In this document: in pieces, positions 33,195 through 43,145 of the stretch
Position numbering within the stretch: the stretch's first letter is position 1
How the letters are laid out: every line of letters begins with the position of its first letter
NCBI GenBank assembly: GCA_017512025.1
Contig: JAFWHH010000008.1
Location: 1-64,000, forward strand
Length of the DNA: 64,000 nt
Direction: 5' to 3'
Source of the DNA: Clostridia bacterium
Lineage (GTDB): Bacteria > Bacillota > Clostridia > TANB77 > CAG-508
The notes under the pieces: model-generated
Seen by the model: only the letters and a program-made list of their open reading frames with translations
What the model was told of the DNA's origin: nothing
The model's database searches: none
Position numbers and translations under genes: made by a program

Positions 33195-33700
33195 GCATTC
33201 TCTCCTTTTTCTATTTCTTTATTCTTTCTATGAAATAAATTCTTAATTATCAAACAAGCAAGTACAACTAACAAGCAACCAAATGCTACTCCACTTGTAT
33301 CAATTAAAATGTCTCTTATCTCTTGGCTTCGTCCACCAACAAAGCTTTGATGAAATTCATCTGATGTGGCATATATAAAACCAAATAATACACATATAAT
33401 CCACTTTCTCTTTTTCGTAATATCAAATGTATTTGCTTCATTCATAAGCCAAATACCAAGTATCGTATATATAGTAAAATGTGCAGTTTTCCTAACGTAA
33501 AATGTAACTCTATCTCTTAAGGTCGGATCCTTCTTTGCTTTTTTATTCTTCCTCTCAATCGTATTAACAACTCTTTCAACAACTACATCACTTTGTTTAC
33601 TTGAGTTTTCTGAATTTTGTGAAGAAAAGTTAAAAATAACCACACAATTTATAATTATTAAAATAGCAAATATTATTCTTTTTATTATTCTTATGTTCAT
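33191..33700 (-). CDS. VanZ-like membrane protein
   Basis: 169 residues from the ATG at 33698-33700 (CTGGAGG upstream); an upstream ATG at 33730 lacks a site. Four hydrophobic helices and the VanZ-like signature: VIFNFSSQNSENSSKQSD near the N-terminus, RKTAHFTIYTILGIWL in the middle and YATSDEFHQSFVGGRSQEIRDILIDTSGVAFG near the end. VanZ of enterococci gives low-level teicoplanin resistance; most relatives have unknown envelope roles. First gene of an operon with the SDR and the ALDH-like protein. Confidence 0.88.
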   Translation of the reverse strand: MNIRIIKRIIFAILIIINCVVIFNFSSQNSENSSKQSDVVVERVVNTIERKNKKAKKDPTLRDRVTFYVRKTAHFTIYTILGIWLMNEANTFDITKKRKWIICVLFGFIYATSDEFHQSFVGGRSQEIRDILIDTSGVAFGCLLVVLACLIIKNLFHRKNKEIEKGENA

Positions 33701-33733
33701 TTTGAGCCTCCAGTTCTTTTGTCTACGCATATA

Positions 33734-33762
33734 ATAATAACATACGTATTAAAATTCTTCAA
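33734..33762 (-). promoter_or_regulatory. Promoter of the VanZ-like operon
   Basis: TTGAAG -35 (33757-33762), 17-base spacer, TATTAT -10 (33734-33739). Confidence 0.6.
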
Positions 33763-33766
33763 TAAA

Positions 33767-33804
33767 AAAGAAACCATATAACAAATGTTATATGGTTTCT
33801 TTCT
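33767..33804 (-). terminator. Terminator of the Lys-rich protein gene
   Basis: AAAGAAACCATATAAC pairs perfectly with GTTATATGGTTTCTTT around a four-base loop; six T follow on the minus strand. Confidence 0.9.
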
Positions 33805-33851
33805 ATCAAAAATTCAATAAGGTAATGATTATTTGCTTTCTTTTTTAGTAG

Positions 33852-34688
33852 CTACTTTTTTGTAGTTGTTTTTGTAGATTTAGAAGTTGTTTTCTTCGTT
33901 TCTGTCTTTTTAGGCTCGCTCTTCTTTGTCTCTACTTTCTTAGTTGAAGTAGCTTTCTTAGTTTCAGTTTTTTTAGGCTCTGCTTTTTTTGTTGTAGTCT
34001 TTTTAGTATCTTCTTTCTTATCATCTTTTTTTGTTACTGTTTTCTTTGTTGTAGTTTTAGTAGTAGCCTTTTTTGATGCTGCAGCAGCTTTTCTCTTAGC
34101 TTTTCTTTTTTGTTTTTCTTCACTTTCTTTTAAAGCATTAAGAACACCTAAGAAATCCTCTGCTTTTGGCTCAGGTAATTTAGATTTATTTTTAACACTA
34201 TAAACAGAATTGTTATATAACTCCATATGTTGATTATATGATTTATAAAACTCATCTGGTAATTTAATAATGTTTTTATCAATCTTCTCAAAAGCCTTTG
34301 CATATACTTCATTCTCTTGATAAATCTTAAATTGATTTTCAATTTCTTTTTCAAGTTCAGAATTATGCATTTCAGCTGCATATTTCTTTTTATTATTAAC
34401 TTTAACTTCATTAGTCATTTTCTTAATTTGTTTCTTAATATCTTTAATTTCTTTTCTGATACTAATAAACTCTTTTAAGTTTTTGATTGAAGTTTGTGTT
34501 TTTATTGTTTCATTCTTTTTGTTATTATTTGTTAATACTTTAATCTCTTTTTCATTCTTTTTTATAATGTTTTTTGCATTAGATTGTACTTCTAAGTTTC
34601 CTTTAATAATTGTTACTATTGACTTATCAGCTTTATTAGCTTTGATAAGCTCTCTTAAATTATCATTATAACCTGATTTACTAAACAT
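33852..34688 (-). CDS. Coiled-coil protein with a histone-H1-like Lys/Thr tail
   Basis: 278 residues. The first 190 form charged helices and coiled coils (KEFISIRKEIKDIKKQIKKM). The last 85 residues are an almost pure Lys/Thr/Ala/Glu repeat (KKATTKTTTKKTVTKK, then KKAEPKKTETKK units), as in DNA- or nucleoid-binding tails. The frame ends at a TAG directly after a run of six A; with one more A the repeat would continue as KKVATKKESK to a TAA at 33829-33831. Homopolymer slippage or a sequencing error may therefore have trimmed the tail. A similar Lys-rich linker occurs in the ParB-like protein at 55014-57167. Confidence 0.7.
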   Translation of the reverse strand: MFSKSGYNDNLRELIKANKADKSIVTIIKGNLEVQSNAKNIIKKNEKEIKVLTNNNKKNETIKTQTSIKNLKEFISIRKEIKDIKKQIKKMTNEVKVNNKKKYAAEMHNSELEKEIENQFKIYQENEVYAKAFEKIDKNIIKLPDEFYKSYNQHMELYNNSVYSVKNKSKLPEPKAEDFLGVLNALKESEEKQKRKAKRKAAAASKKATTKTTTKKTVTKKDDKKEDTKKTTTKKAEPKKTETKKATSTKKVETKKSEPKKTETKKTTSKSTKTTTKK

Positions 34689-34771
34689 TTAAAATAACCC
34701 CTTTATAAACAAATTATGTTATTTATTATAACACCTATTATGTCAATTGTCTATACTTTGTGGCAAAATAA

Positions 34772-34803
34772 AAGGAACAAACCTTTATTTTTCGGCTTGT
34801 TCC
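34772..34803 (-). terminator. Terminator of the deoB-CmpB-like operon
   Basis: GGAACAA pairs with TTGTTCC across a 17-base loop with internal pairing; the minus strand then reads TTTTATTTTG. Confidence 0.65.
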
Positions 34804-34809
34804 CATATT

Positions 34810-35598
34810 TTATTCTTTATTTTTGAATTTTTCAGCACTTTCTTTTAGGTGATCCATCACTTCATCTATATGCTCTGAAGCAGATTCAGCAACCTTTGCA
34901 ACAGATTCTTTAACTTGCTCTGTTGTTTCTTTTATACGTTTCTTAACATCCTCTATACTAATCTTAGGGAAGGCTTTAATAAGTCTTCGATCAAGAGCAG
35001 ATTTACTGCTAAGAAGTATTTCCTTAACTTTGCTAGTTATTTCTTCTGTATTATCTGTAGTCTCATTTTTGTTAACTTCTTTAACTGTTTTTCTAAGTCT
35101 TGATATAACCGTAAATGAAATAATAAAATCCATTATAAATATTATTAAGCAAGTAACGAAAGATACTTGAAGAGCATCTTCAGACATGCTCTCTAATAAT
35201 CCAATGAATAATGGATTTGTTCCATATAAAATCATACAACTTAGTAGCCCAAATGGAATTATTGTTTCCAAACATACTCTACCATTAATATTAAACTTTC
35301 TTTTCTTATAATCCCACCATCTTGCTTTAAATATCTTTTCCATAATGTAACTCGTCAAGTATTCTAGAACACCACAAATTACAATAGACATACAAAATAT
35401 TGCAAAAGGATTATCTGTATGGTCACTTAAACATAAAGTAATAAGTAGTCCTCCACATCCATATATTGGACAATATGGACCAATTAAGAATCCACGGTTA
35501 ACCCACTTCTTGGTTTGGATAAATCCCCAAATTACCTCCATTACCCAGCCCATCATGGCATATATTAAAAATAAAAAGAAATACATTCTAAAATCCAT
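34810..35598 (-). CDS. Putative permease of the CmpB-like membrane family
   Basis: 262 residues with five membrane helices in the first 175 residues, beginning FFLFLIYAMMGWVMEVIWGF. The conserved RWWDYKKRKFNINGRVCLE block (about 93-111) identifies the family annotated as ABC_trans_CmpB, whose real function is unproven. The last 90 residues are cytoplasmic and helical with repeating KESVAKVAESASEH-type segments. It follows deoB by 36 bases and ends at a terminator. Confidence 0.8.
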   Translation of the reverse strand: MDFRMYFFLFLIYAMMGWVMEVIWGFIQTKKWVNRGFLIGPYCPIYGCGGLLITLCLSDHTDNPFAIFCMSIVICGVLEYLTSYIMEKIFKARWWDYKKRKFNINGRVCLETIIPFGLLSCMILYGTNPLFIGLLESMSEDALQVSFVTCLIIFIMDFIISFTVISRLRKTVKEVNKNETTDNTEEITSKVKEILLSSKSALDRRLIKAFPKISIEDVKKRIKETTEQVKESVAKVAESASEHIDEVMDHLKESAEKFKNKE

Positions 35599-35634
35599 TA
35601 ATTCATTTCCTTTCTTGGCAATTGCTCTCTTTTG

Positions 35635-36816
35635 TTATTTTAATATCTCATTTTTAAAACTTGTACCAGTTAGCTTTTCCATATTAAACATATCGAGTAT
35701 TGTAGCTGAAATATCTGCAAACGTTTTTCTTGTTCCTAAGTTTATATTTTCTTTAATTTGCTTTCCATATACAAGAATTGGAGTATATTCTCTTGAATGA
35801 TCTGTACTTGGTGTCGTTGGATCATTACCATGATCAGAAGTTATTATAAGAACATCATCATCTTTTAAATTACTCATTATCTCTGGTAATTTACTATCAA
35901 AATACTCTAGAGCTTCTCCATATCCTTGAACATTATTTCTATGTCCATATAGCATATCTGTATCAACTAAGTTAGTAAAAATAAGACCCTTTGAATCTTT
36001 TTTGATATATTCAATTGTTTTATCAATACCATCTGCGTTTCCATTTGTATGAATAGCCTCAGTTATTCCTCTTCCAGAGAATAAATCCTCTATCTTTCCA
36101 ATAGCAACTACTTCCGCTTCTTTATCACTTTCTGTTATTACATCAAGCATAGTTCTTCCAAATGTTGGACATTCAAAGTCTTTTCTATTGTAGGTTCTCT
36201 TAAAATTTTCAGCTTTATCTCCAACAAAAGGTCTAGCAATTACTGTTCCAACATTATACTCTGGATTATCTAATATTCTTCTTGCAATTTGGCACATTTC
36301 ATATAGCTTTGGGACTGGTATTATATCTTCATGAGCTTCAATTTGAAATACACTATCAGCTGATGTATATATAATTGGATATCCTGTTCTCATATGCTCT
36401 TCACCAAAACGTTTCAATATTTCAGTACCAGAGCCTACTTCGTTACATAGAATATTTCCACAACCAGTTTCTTTTATAAACTCATCAATCATTTCTTTTG
36501 GAAATGCATTTGGATATGTTGTAAATCCTGGATGTTTAATGTATCCACTTATTTCCCAATGTCCAACTGGGCTATTTTTTCCATCGCATTGTTCCATAGC
36601 TTTGCCATATGCACCAGAAGTTTTTTCCTCTTTATCAGCTATTTCAATATCATCAATATTATAAAGTCCTAATTTCTTCATGTTTGGTAGATTTGGATGT
36701 ACTTGATTATAAATATTAACTAGTGTATTGCTACCTACATCTCCATATTTATCAGCATCTGGAGCTTCTCCAACACCAAATCCATCAATAACCATTATAA
36801 TTGCTCTATTTATCAT
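35635..36816 (-). CDS. deoB: Phosphopentomutase
   Basis: 393 residues. Interconverts ribose- or deoxyribose-1-phosphate and the 5-phosphates during nucleoside salvage. The alkaline-phosphatase-like metal sites are visible: MVIDGFGVGEAPDA near residues 8-21, GSNTL (catalytic Thr) near 28-32, GHWEISG, IYTSADSVFQIEAHED, and the C-terminal TSDHGNDPTTPSTDHSREY. AGGAGG precedes the ATG and the upstream gene ends 9 bases before, so the two are coupled. Confidence 0.96.
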   Translation of the reverse strand: MINRAIIMVIDGFGVGEAPDADKYGDVGSNTLVNIYNQVHPNLPNMKKLGLYNIDDIEIADKEEKTSGAYGKAMEQCDGKNSPVGHWEISGYIKHPGFTTYPNAFPKEMIDEFIKETGCGNILCNEVGSGTEILKRFGEEHMRTGYPIIYTSADSVFQIEAHEDIIPVPKLYEMCQIARRILDNPEYNVGTVIARPFVGDKAENFKRTYNRKDFECPTFGRTMLDVITESDKEAEVVAIGKIEDLFSGRGITEAIHTNGNADGIDKTIEYIKKDSKGLIFTNLVDTDMLYGHRNNVQGYGEALEYFDSKLPEIMSNLKDDDVLIITSDHGNDPTTPSTDHSREYTPILVYGKQIKENINLGTRKTFADISATILDMFNMEKLTGTSFKNEILK

Positions 36817-36825
36817 ATGTGCCTC

Positions 36826-38124
36826 CTAATCATCACTTATATCTTTATCGCTCTTGTTACCTGAATCAGAAACATCAGATCCAGATTGACCAGCTTTTCT
36901 TTTAACTAAAAGCTCTCTTCTCTTTATTATTATAGCTCTCATTTTTCTTATTTCAGACATAAATTCAAATTGAATATCTCTTAATGTCAATGCCTCATTA
37001 TTAATGTCCATTACACCTTCACTTACATCATCAATAATATCTGATCTATCTTGTCCTTCAATAGCTTGTCCATCACGAGTAACAATGAAATGACTGTCGT
37101 CCATTATAAACTCGTCAGATTCAAGCTCAGTTGTTTCACTATATGATCCTTCTTCTTCGTCATACACGCCATCTTCTCCGTCAGCATCATCATAATCACT
37201 ATCTATTGTTGGGTCAGATTCATCATAATCTTTTGCATCGTCGTCACTTGGTCCTGTTGAATAAACCACATCACTTACTTCAGTATATGGTTCATCATCT
37301 CCTTTGATAAACTTTTGATAATCAAAATCTTCTATTCTATCTGGATAATTACCTCTATTATATGGAGCATCTCCATATTGCGCTAAAAATACATTATCAA
37401 TAGAATAGTCAATATCAAAAATATCTGATCCTTGATCATCTGTAACATATGCATCTATTTCATCAAGTTCCTTTTGAGAAAACTCACTACTTAAAACTGG
37501 ATGATCTAATTCATCCATGTCATTGGCACTAACCTCTTCAAGAAGCTCCATAACTTTTTCTGTAGGAGTTAATCCTTCAGATCTTTCTCTCTCATAATCT
37601 TCTGCAATTTGCATTTGTTCTTGCATATATTCGATTAATTCATCATCAGAATAATCTTTCGTTTTTGTATTTGTGACTGTTGTTTTGCCAAATTCATCGT
37701 GAGCACAATACTCAAGTAATATTGTCATTGAACCACATAACAAGAATTTATAATACTCTGAAGAATCTCCAACTTTTCTATAGACTATCTTTTCAAAAAC
37801 AACTTCATTTAGCTTTCTTTCGCTGTAGTAGTATTCAATTCCTAGAGGCTTTAATCTATATACAAAATTTCCACCATCTTTTGTTACAAATATTGGGTTG
37901 AAATTCGTTCCGTCCCAATTAATTTGAATTAGATTTTTACCACAAACACAAGAAATTGTCCCATGATTAAAGCTCTCTATATTGAGATAGTTAACCGGTT
38001 TTAATTTTCCTTGCTCATCAAAAAAATTTAATCCTGTTGCTCTAATTTTGCCATCAAGAATAGCTACGCATTCATTTAAATAAAATTCATTTGCGGTTAA
38101 TTTTTTACGGTCTTCTAGTTTCAT
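36826..38124 (-). CDS. Unrecognised acidic protein upstream of deoB
   Basis: 432 residues from the ATG at 38122-38124, 11 bases after AAGGA; an ATG four codons earlier lies on top of that site. Residues 1-155 look like a folded domain with strands and a Cys pair (SCVCGKNLIQINWDG). Residues about 180-370 are extremely rich in Asp and Glu (for example SDDDAKDYDESDPTIDSDYDD) and probably disordered. The C-terminal 60 residues return to a basic helix (MSEIRKMRAIIIKRRELL). No family recognised, no export signal. It may be read from the thrS promoter past the weak hairpin at 38143 or from its own unseen promoter. Confidence 0.6.
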   Translation of the reverse strand: MKLEDRKKLTANEFYLNECVAILDGKIRATGLNFFDEQGKLKPVNYLNIESFNHGTISCVCGKNLIQINWDGTNFNPIFVTKDGGNFVYRLKPLGIEYYYSERKLNEVVFEKIVYRKVGDSSEYYKFLLCGSMTILLEYCAHDEFGKTTVTNTKTKDYSDDELIEYMQEQMQIAEDYERERSEGLTPTEKVMELLEEVSANDMDELDHPVLSSEFSQKELDEIDAYVTDDQGSDIFDIDYSIDNVFLAQYGDAPYNRGNYPDRIEDFDYQKFIKGDDEPYTEVSDVVYSTGPSDDDAKDYDESDPTIDSDYDDADGEDGVYDEEEGSYSETTELESDEFIMDDSHFIVTRDGQAIEGQDRSDIIDDVSEGVMDINNEALTLRDIQFEFMSEIRKMRAIIIKRRELLVKRKAGQSGSDVSDSGNKSDKDISDD

Positions 38125-38142
38125 ATAATCCCACATCCTTCA

Positions 38143-38172
38143 TAAAGAGAGATAGCAAAAGCTATCTCTTTT
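38143..38172 (-). terminator. Terminator of thrS
   Basis: AAAGAGAGATAGC pairs with GCTATCTCTTT around a four-base loop, 8 bases after the thrS stop codon. Confidence 0.8.
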
Positions 38173-38179
38173 TATTAAA

Positions 38180-40123
38180 TTAATCTTTATCAATAACGAA
38201 ATTATCTATCTCATATTTTATCTTAGACTTAAAGTCATCTAAGCTCATAGCACCTTCTTCACCATTCTTATGTGATCTTACACCAACTGCATTATTTTCT
38301 ATTTCTTTATCACCTATAACAAGCATATATGGTACTTTTTCAAGTTGTGCTTCACGAATCTTATACCCAATCTTTTCATTTCTATCATCAACGTTTGCTC
38401 TTACTTGTATTTTTAGTAATTCTTCTCTAACTTTCTTTGCATATTCTATATGTGCATCAGAAATTGGAAGGATTTTAACTTGTGTTGGAGCAAGCCATGT
38501 TGGAAGATTTCCTTTTGTTTCTTCTAGTAAGAAAGAAATAAATCTATCAGATGATCCGAGAATAGCTCTGTGGATAACAACTGGTCTATGATCCTTACCA
38601 TCTTCTCCAACATATGTTAAATCAAATCTCTCTGGTAAAGCAAAGTCTAATTGACATGTTGGAATAGTAATATCATGATTTAACGCTGTTTTAATTTGAA
38701 TATCAATCTTTGGTCCGTAGAAAGCAGCTTCACCTTCAGCTTCATAGAAGTCAATATTTAACTCTTTTAATATTGCTCTTAATTGGTTTTCTGCTGTCTC
38801 CCACATTTCATCATTATCAATATATTTTTCAGTATTTGCTTTATCTCTTAGAGAAAGTCTATATTTAAATGAATCAGCTGAGAATCCAAAGTCTTTTTGA
38901 TAAACTTCTTTTATTAAATTTAGTACTTTTCCAACTTCTTCTTTAATTTGATCTGGTCTTACGAATAAGTGAGCATCATTTTGGCACATTTGTCTAACAC
39001 GCTCTAAACCACAAACAGCACCACTGTTTTCCCATCTAAAGTCATGAGCTAGCTCACCAATCTTTATTGGTAAATCTTTATATGAACGAAGTTCATTTTT
39101 GTATATTAGCATATGATGTGGACAGTTCATTGGTCTTAGAACTAATTCTTCATTATCCATTTTCATTGGTGGGAACATATCATCTTTATAGTGATCCCAG
39201 TGACCACTTGTTTTATATAATTCAACGTTTGCTAAAGATGGTGTATAAACATGCCAGTATCCTAGAGCAAGCTCTTTATCTTGAATATATCTTTCAAGAG
39301 TTCTTCTAATTGTAGCACCATTTGGTAAGTACATTGGAAGTCCAGCACCTACTAATTTATGTGTCATAAATAATTTTAAATCTTTACCAATTTTTCTATG
39401 ATCACGCTCTTTAGCCTCTTCTTGTAATTTAACAAATTCCTCTAATTGACTAGCTTTTGGGAAAGAAACAGCATATATTCTTTGAAGCATTTTATTCTTT
39501 TCGCTTCCTCTCCAGTAAGCACCTGAATTAGAAAGTAATTTAACAGATTTAACTTTTCCTGTGCTTTCTAAGTGTGGTCCAGCACAAAGATCAGTAAATT
39601 CACCTTGTTTATAGAAAGAGATTTCTTCTCCTTCTGCTAAGTCATTGATTAATTCTACTTTATATGGTTCATCAGCCATTAATTTTAAAGCTTCATCTTT
39701 TGGTAAAGAAAATCTTTCGATTGGTAAATCTTCTTTAATAATTTTCTTCATTTCAGCTTCAATCTTTTCCATATCAGCATCATTAAATGATTCTGATGAA
39801 TCAAAATCATAATAGAAACCTTCATCAATTGCAGGTCCTATTGCAAGTTTTGTATCTGGCCATAATCTTTTAACAGCTTGAGCCATTATATGTGAAGTTG
39901 TATGCCAATAAGCTTTTTTTCCATCTAAGTCTGAATCAAAAGTTAAGATTTCAAGCTTACAGTCTTCTTTAAGCTCAAATCTAATATCAACAACTTCTCC
40001 ATTAACGCGTCCAGCAGTAGCCATTCTAGCTAGCCCCTCGCTAATTTTCTTAGCAACATCCATAACACTGCTGCTTTGCTCTACTTCTAATATAGAGCCA
40101 TCCTTTAGTTCAACTTTAATCAT
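38180..40123 (-). CDS. thrS: Threonine--tRNA ligase
   Basis: 647 residues, normal full length: N-terminal TGS domain (about 1-60), the second additional editing domain (HTTSHIMAQAVKRLW near 75, with HxxxH and a later CAGPH for removal of mischarged Ser), class II catalytic core (RPMNCPHHMLIYK with zinc-binding Cys, FRWENSGAVCGLERVRQM, GPKIDIQIK, HRAILGSSDRF) and C-terminal anticodon domain (QVKILPISD onward). Expression is controlled by the T-box leader directly upstream. Confidence 0.98.
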   Translation of the reverse strand: MIKVELKDGSILEVEQSSSVMDVAKKISEGLARMATAGRVNGEVVDIRFELKEDCKLEILTFDSDLDGKKAYWHTTSHIMAQAVKRLWPDTKLAIGPAIDEGFYYDFDSSESFNDADMEKIEAEMKKIIKEDLPIERFSLPKDEALKLMADEPYKVELINDLAEGEEISFYKQGEFTDLCAGPHLESTGKVKSVKLLSNSGAYWRGSEKNKMLQRIYAVSFPKASQLEEFVKLQEEAKERDHRKIGKDLKLFMTHKLVGAGLPMYLPNGATIRRTLERYIQDKELALGYWHVYTPSLANVELYKTSGHWDHYKDDMFPPMKMDNEELVLRPMNCPHHMLIYKNELRSYKDLPIKIGELAHDFRWENSGAVCGLERVRQMCQNDAHLFVRPDQIKEEVGKVLNLIKEVYQKDFGFSADSFKYRLSLRDKANTEKYIDNDEMWETAENQLRAILKELNIDFYEAEGEAAFYGPKIDIQIKTALNHDITIPTCQLDFALPERFDLTYVGEDGKDHRPVVIHRAILGSSDRFISFLLEETKGNLPTWLAPTQVKILPISDAHIEYAKKVREELLKIQVRANVDDRNEKIGYKIREAQLEKVPYMLVIGDKEIENNAVGVRSHKNGEEGAMSLDDFKSKIKYEIDNFVIDKD

Positions 40124-40171
40124 AAAAAATCCTCCTTTTAGCCCTTGGAGTTTTCCAATGTTTTAGACATC

Positions 40172-40392
40172 AAAAAACTCCTAAAGACTATCTAATAATA
40201 ATCTTTAGGAGTGCTTATAATGGCACGGTTCCATCCTATTTTTTACTTAATTCTACTTTTAACGCAAGCTACACGACCAACTTTTAATTGGCAACAATGA
40301 GGTAGTTTTTCAAATATATTTTTAAGATTAGCTTTCAGCAGGTATGCTAATCCTCTCTGATAAAAAGGGATATTCTACTTTGTCTCATTTAC
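40172..40392 (-). promoter_or_regulatory. thrS: T-box leader of thrS
   Basis: No gene lies in this 360-base gap. The minus strand shows stem I (AATGAG/CTCATT with the AGTA-type bulge, about 40295-40392), the T-box sequence GGATGGAACCGTGCC at 40221-40236, and a terminator ACTCCTAAAGA/TCTTTAGGAGT with a T-run (40172-40212). The specifier loop reads AAAACUACC, giving ACU or ACC, both Thr codons. Uncharged tRNA-Thr should antiterminate. Confidence 0.92.
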
Positions 40393-40407
40393 GTTTTTGA
40401 TGTTTCT

Positions 40408-40435
40408 ATTATATAACTTTTTAAAGAAAAGTCAA
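40408..40435 (-). promoter_or_regulatory. Promoter of the thrS T-box
   Basis: TTGACT -35 (40430-40435), 16-base spacer, TATAAT -10 (40408-40413). Confidence 0.75.
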
Positions 40436-40462
40436 TACATAACAATAACTTTTTGTAAACTA

Positions 40463-40486
40463 AAAAGGCAGGTTCCCCTGCCTTTT
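40463..40486 (-). terminator. Terminator of the queA-tgt operon
   Basis: AAAAAGGCAGG pairs with CCTGCCTTTT around GGAA-type loop, directly after the stop codon of the WG-repeat gene, with TTTTT on the minus strand. Confidence 0.85.
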
Positions 40487-40487
40487 G

Positions 40488-41939
40488 TTATATCTCTGTA
40501 CGAACATTTAATGTATGTGCTTTAGATGTTAATCTATCAATTATATGGTTAACATAGTAGTTTTCTTCTCCATTTTCAACTTTTTTGAATACTTCTGTTA
40601 AAGAAACTGCTATTCTTTCACCAGTATCGGCATTATATAATCCATAGAAAGCTTTAGCTCTATTGTACATAAATACAATTCCTGTTATACCTTCTCTAAT
40701 ATTTGGAATTATAACAACACTATCACCACTTTGTGCTAGATTACATCCAACTTCTTCATATTGTGGTTCAATTATTTTCTTTCCATTAATATTATATAAT
40801 CCCCATTTACCATTTAATTTTACTGGTACATACTTATCTTCTAAAATATATCTACATGTTAAGTCTGAGTATTCCTCTTCTTTAACACCAATTTCTTCGA
40901 AAGCAACTGGTAAAACAGTTTTACCTTCTGAATTTATTATTCCATATTTACCATCTTGTTTTACTAAGAAATAACTAAAATCATCAGTAATTTCTTTAAT
41001 TCCTTGATATTCTGAAGTAACATTCTTTTCTACACTTTGTTCAGCCATATTTAAATACAATATACCTGCTTTTTTATCTAAGTTTGTTATTGTAGATAAT
41101 GTTGAATTTGCTTCATTAAAATCAATGTCTGAATACTTGCAACTTGCAATAAATGTTCCACTTTTATCACTTCTTGTATAACTTGCTACTCCATAATTAC
41201 CTTGAGTATCTTTAACTACAACCATACCATATTTTAATAATCTCTTATCTTTGTAGCTATACTCTGAAGATGGAGCATAATCTGTTCTAGCTTCTTTGGC
41301 TTTATTCTCTAGATAATCTAATGTACAGATTGATAATGTATTGCTTTTTTCATCATATTGAATAGCAATATCAAATCCAATTTGTGCAGCTTCAATAGTT
41401 GCATATAATTCACCATTTTCAATTCTTACATTATCTTCTAGTGTAAAATACTCAAATTCAACTTTCTTCGCTTCCTCAATATCTTGAAAATCATCTTGGT
41501 TATTATTTGAGTTATTATTACCCTCATCTTTATTTAAAACTATTGCTCTATAGATTTTATTTGATCCAGCAATATATGATGTATAAATGTTATTAACTTG
41601 AATTTGGCATTTAGATTTATCTTCGCCTTTTTTCTTATATTCACTATTATAGAATTGGTATCCTAATGTATTTGAAAGCTCTCTTAAAGAAACAAATACC
41701 TTTCCATTTTCAATAAATACTTTCCCTTTACTATCCTTGTATAGTAAATTAGAGCTTACTGCTGTATTTTGCTTACCATCAATAACGCATTTAAACTCTT
41801 TCTTTTTAGCAATCATTCTGTATACCAATAACACAGCAATGATTAAAACTAAAACTATAATTGTTCTAATTATTGTTTTTACTATTTTTTGTTTCCTCTC
41901 TTGTTCGTTTCTTAAATCTCTTTCATCTACTAAAGTCAT
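40488..41939 (-). CDS. Membrane-anchored WG-repeat protein with copper-amine-oxidase-N-like domain
   Basis: 483 residues. A cytoplasmic basic N-terminus and one membrane helix (TIIRTIIVLVLIIAVLLVYRMI, about 22-43) put the rest outside. Residues about 50-215 resemble the 'copper amine oxidase N-terminal-like' wall domain (ENGKVFVSLRELSNTLGYQF and ENGELYATIEAAQIGFDIA). WG-type repeats follow (KYGIINSEGKTVLPVAFEEI, KWGLYNINGKKIIEPQYEEV). A paralogue with the same layout is at 50514-52182. Probably an envelope protein of unknown function. Last gene of the protease-queA-tgt operon. Confidence 0.75.
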   Translation of the reverse strand: MTLVDERDLRNEQERKQKIVKTIIRTIIVLVLIIAVLLVYRMIAKKKEFKCVIDGKQNTAVSSNLLYKDSKGKVFIENGKVFVSLRELSNTLGYQFYNSEYKKKGEDKSKCQIQVNNIYTSYIAGSNKIYRAIVLNKDEGNNNSNNNQDDFQDIEEAKKVEFEYFTLEDNVRIENGELYATIEAAQIGFDIAIQYDEKSNTLSICTLDYLENKAKEARTDYAPSSEYSYKDKRLLKYGMVVVKDTQGNYGVASYTRSDKSGTFIASCKYSDIDFNEANSTLSTITNLDKKAGILYLNMAEQSVEKNVTSEYQGIKEITDDFSYFLVKQDGKYGIINSEGKTVLPVAFEEIGVKEEEYSDLTCRYILEDKYVPVKLNGKWGLYNINGKKIIEPQYEEVGCNLAQSGDSVVIIPNIREGITGIVFMYNRAKAFYGLYNADTGERIAVSLTEVFKKVENGEENYYVNHIIDRLTSKAHTLNVRTEI

Positions 41940-41976
41940 TTTAACATCCTTTCTAAGAAAAATTATTCTCTATATA

Positions 41977-43137
<1,161 letters not shown>

Positions 43138-43145
43138 TTAATTTA

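Noticed and set aside
34148-34411. 87-codon frame inside the Lys-rich protein gene
   Set aside because: Off-frame shadow of the Lys/Asn-rich coding sequence with no ribosome binding site.
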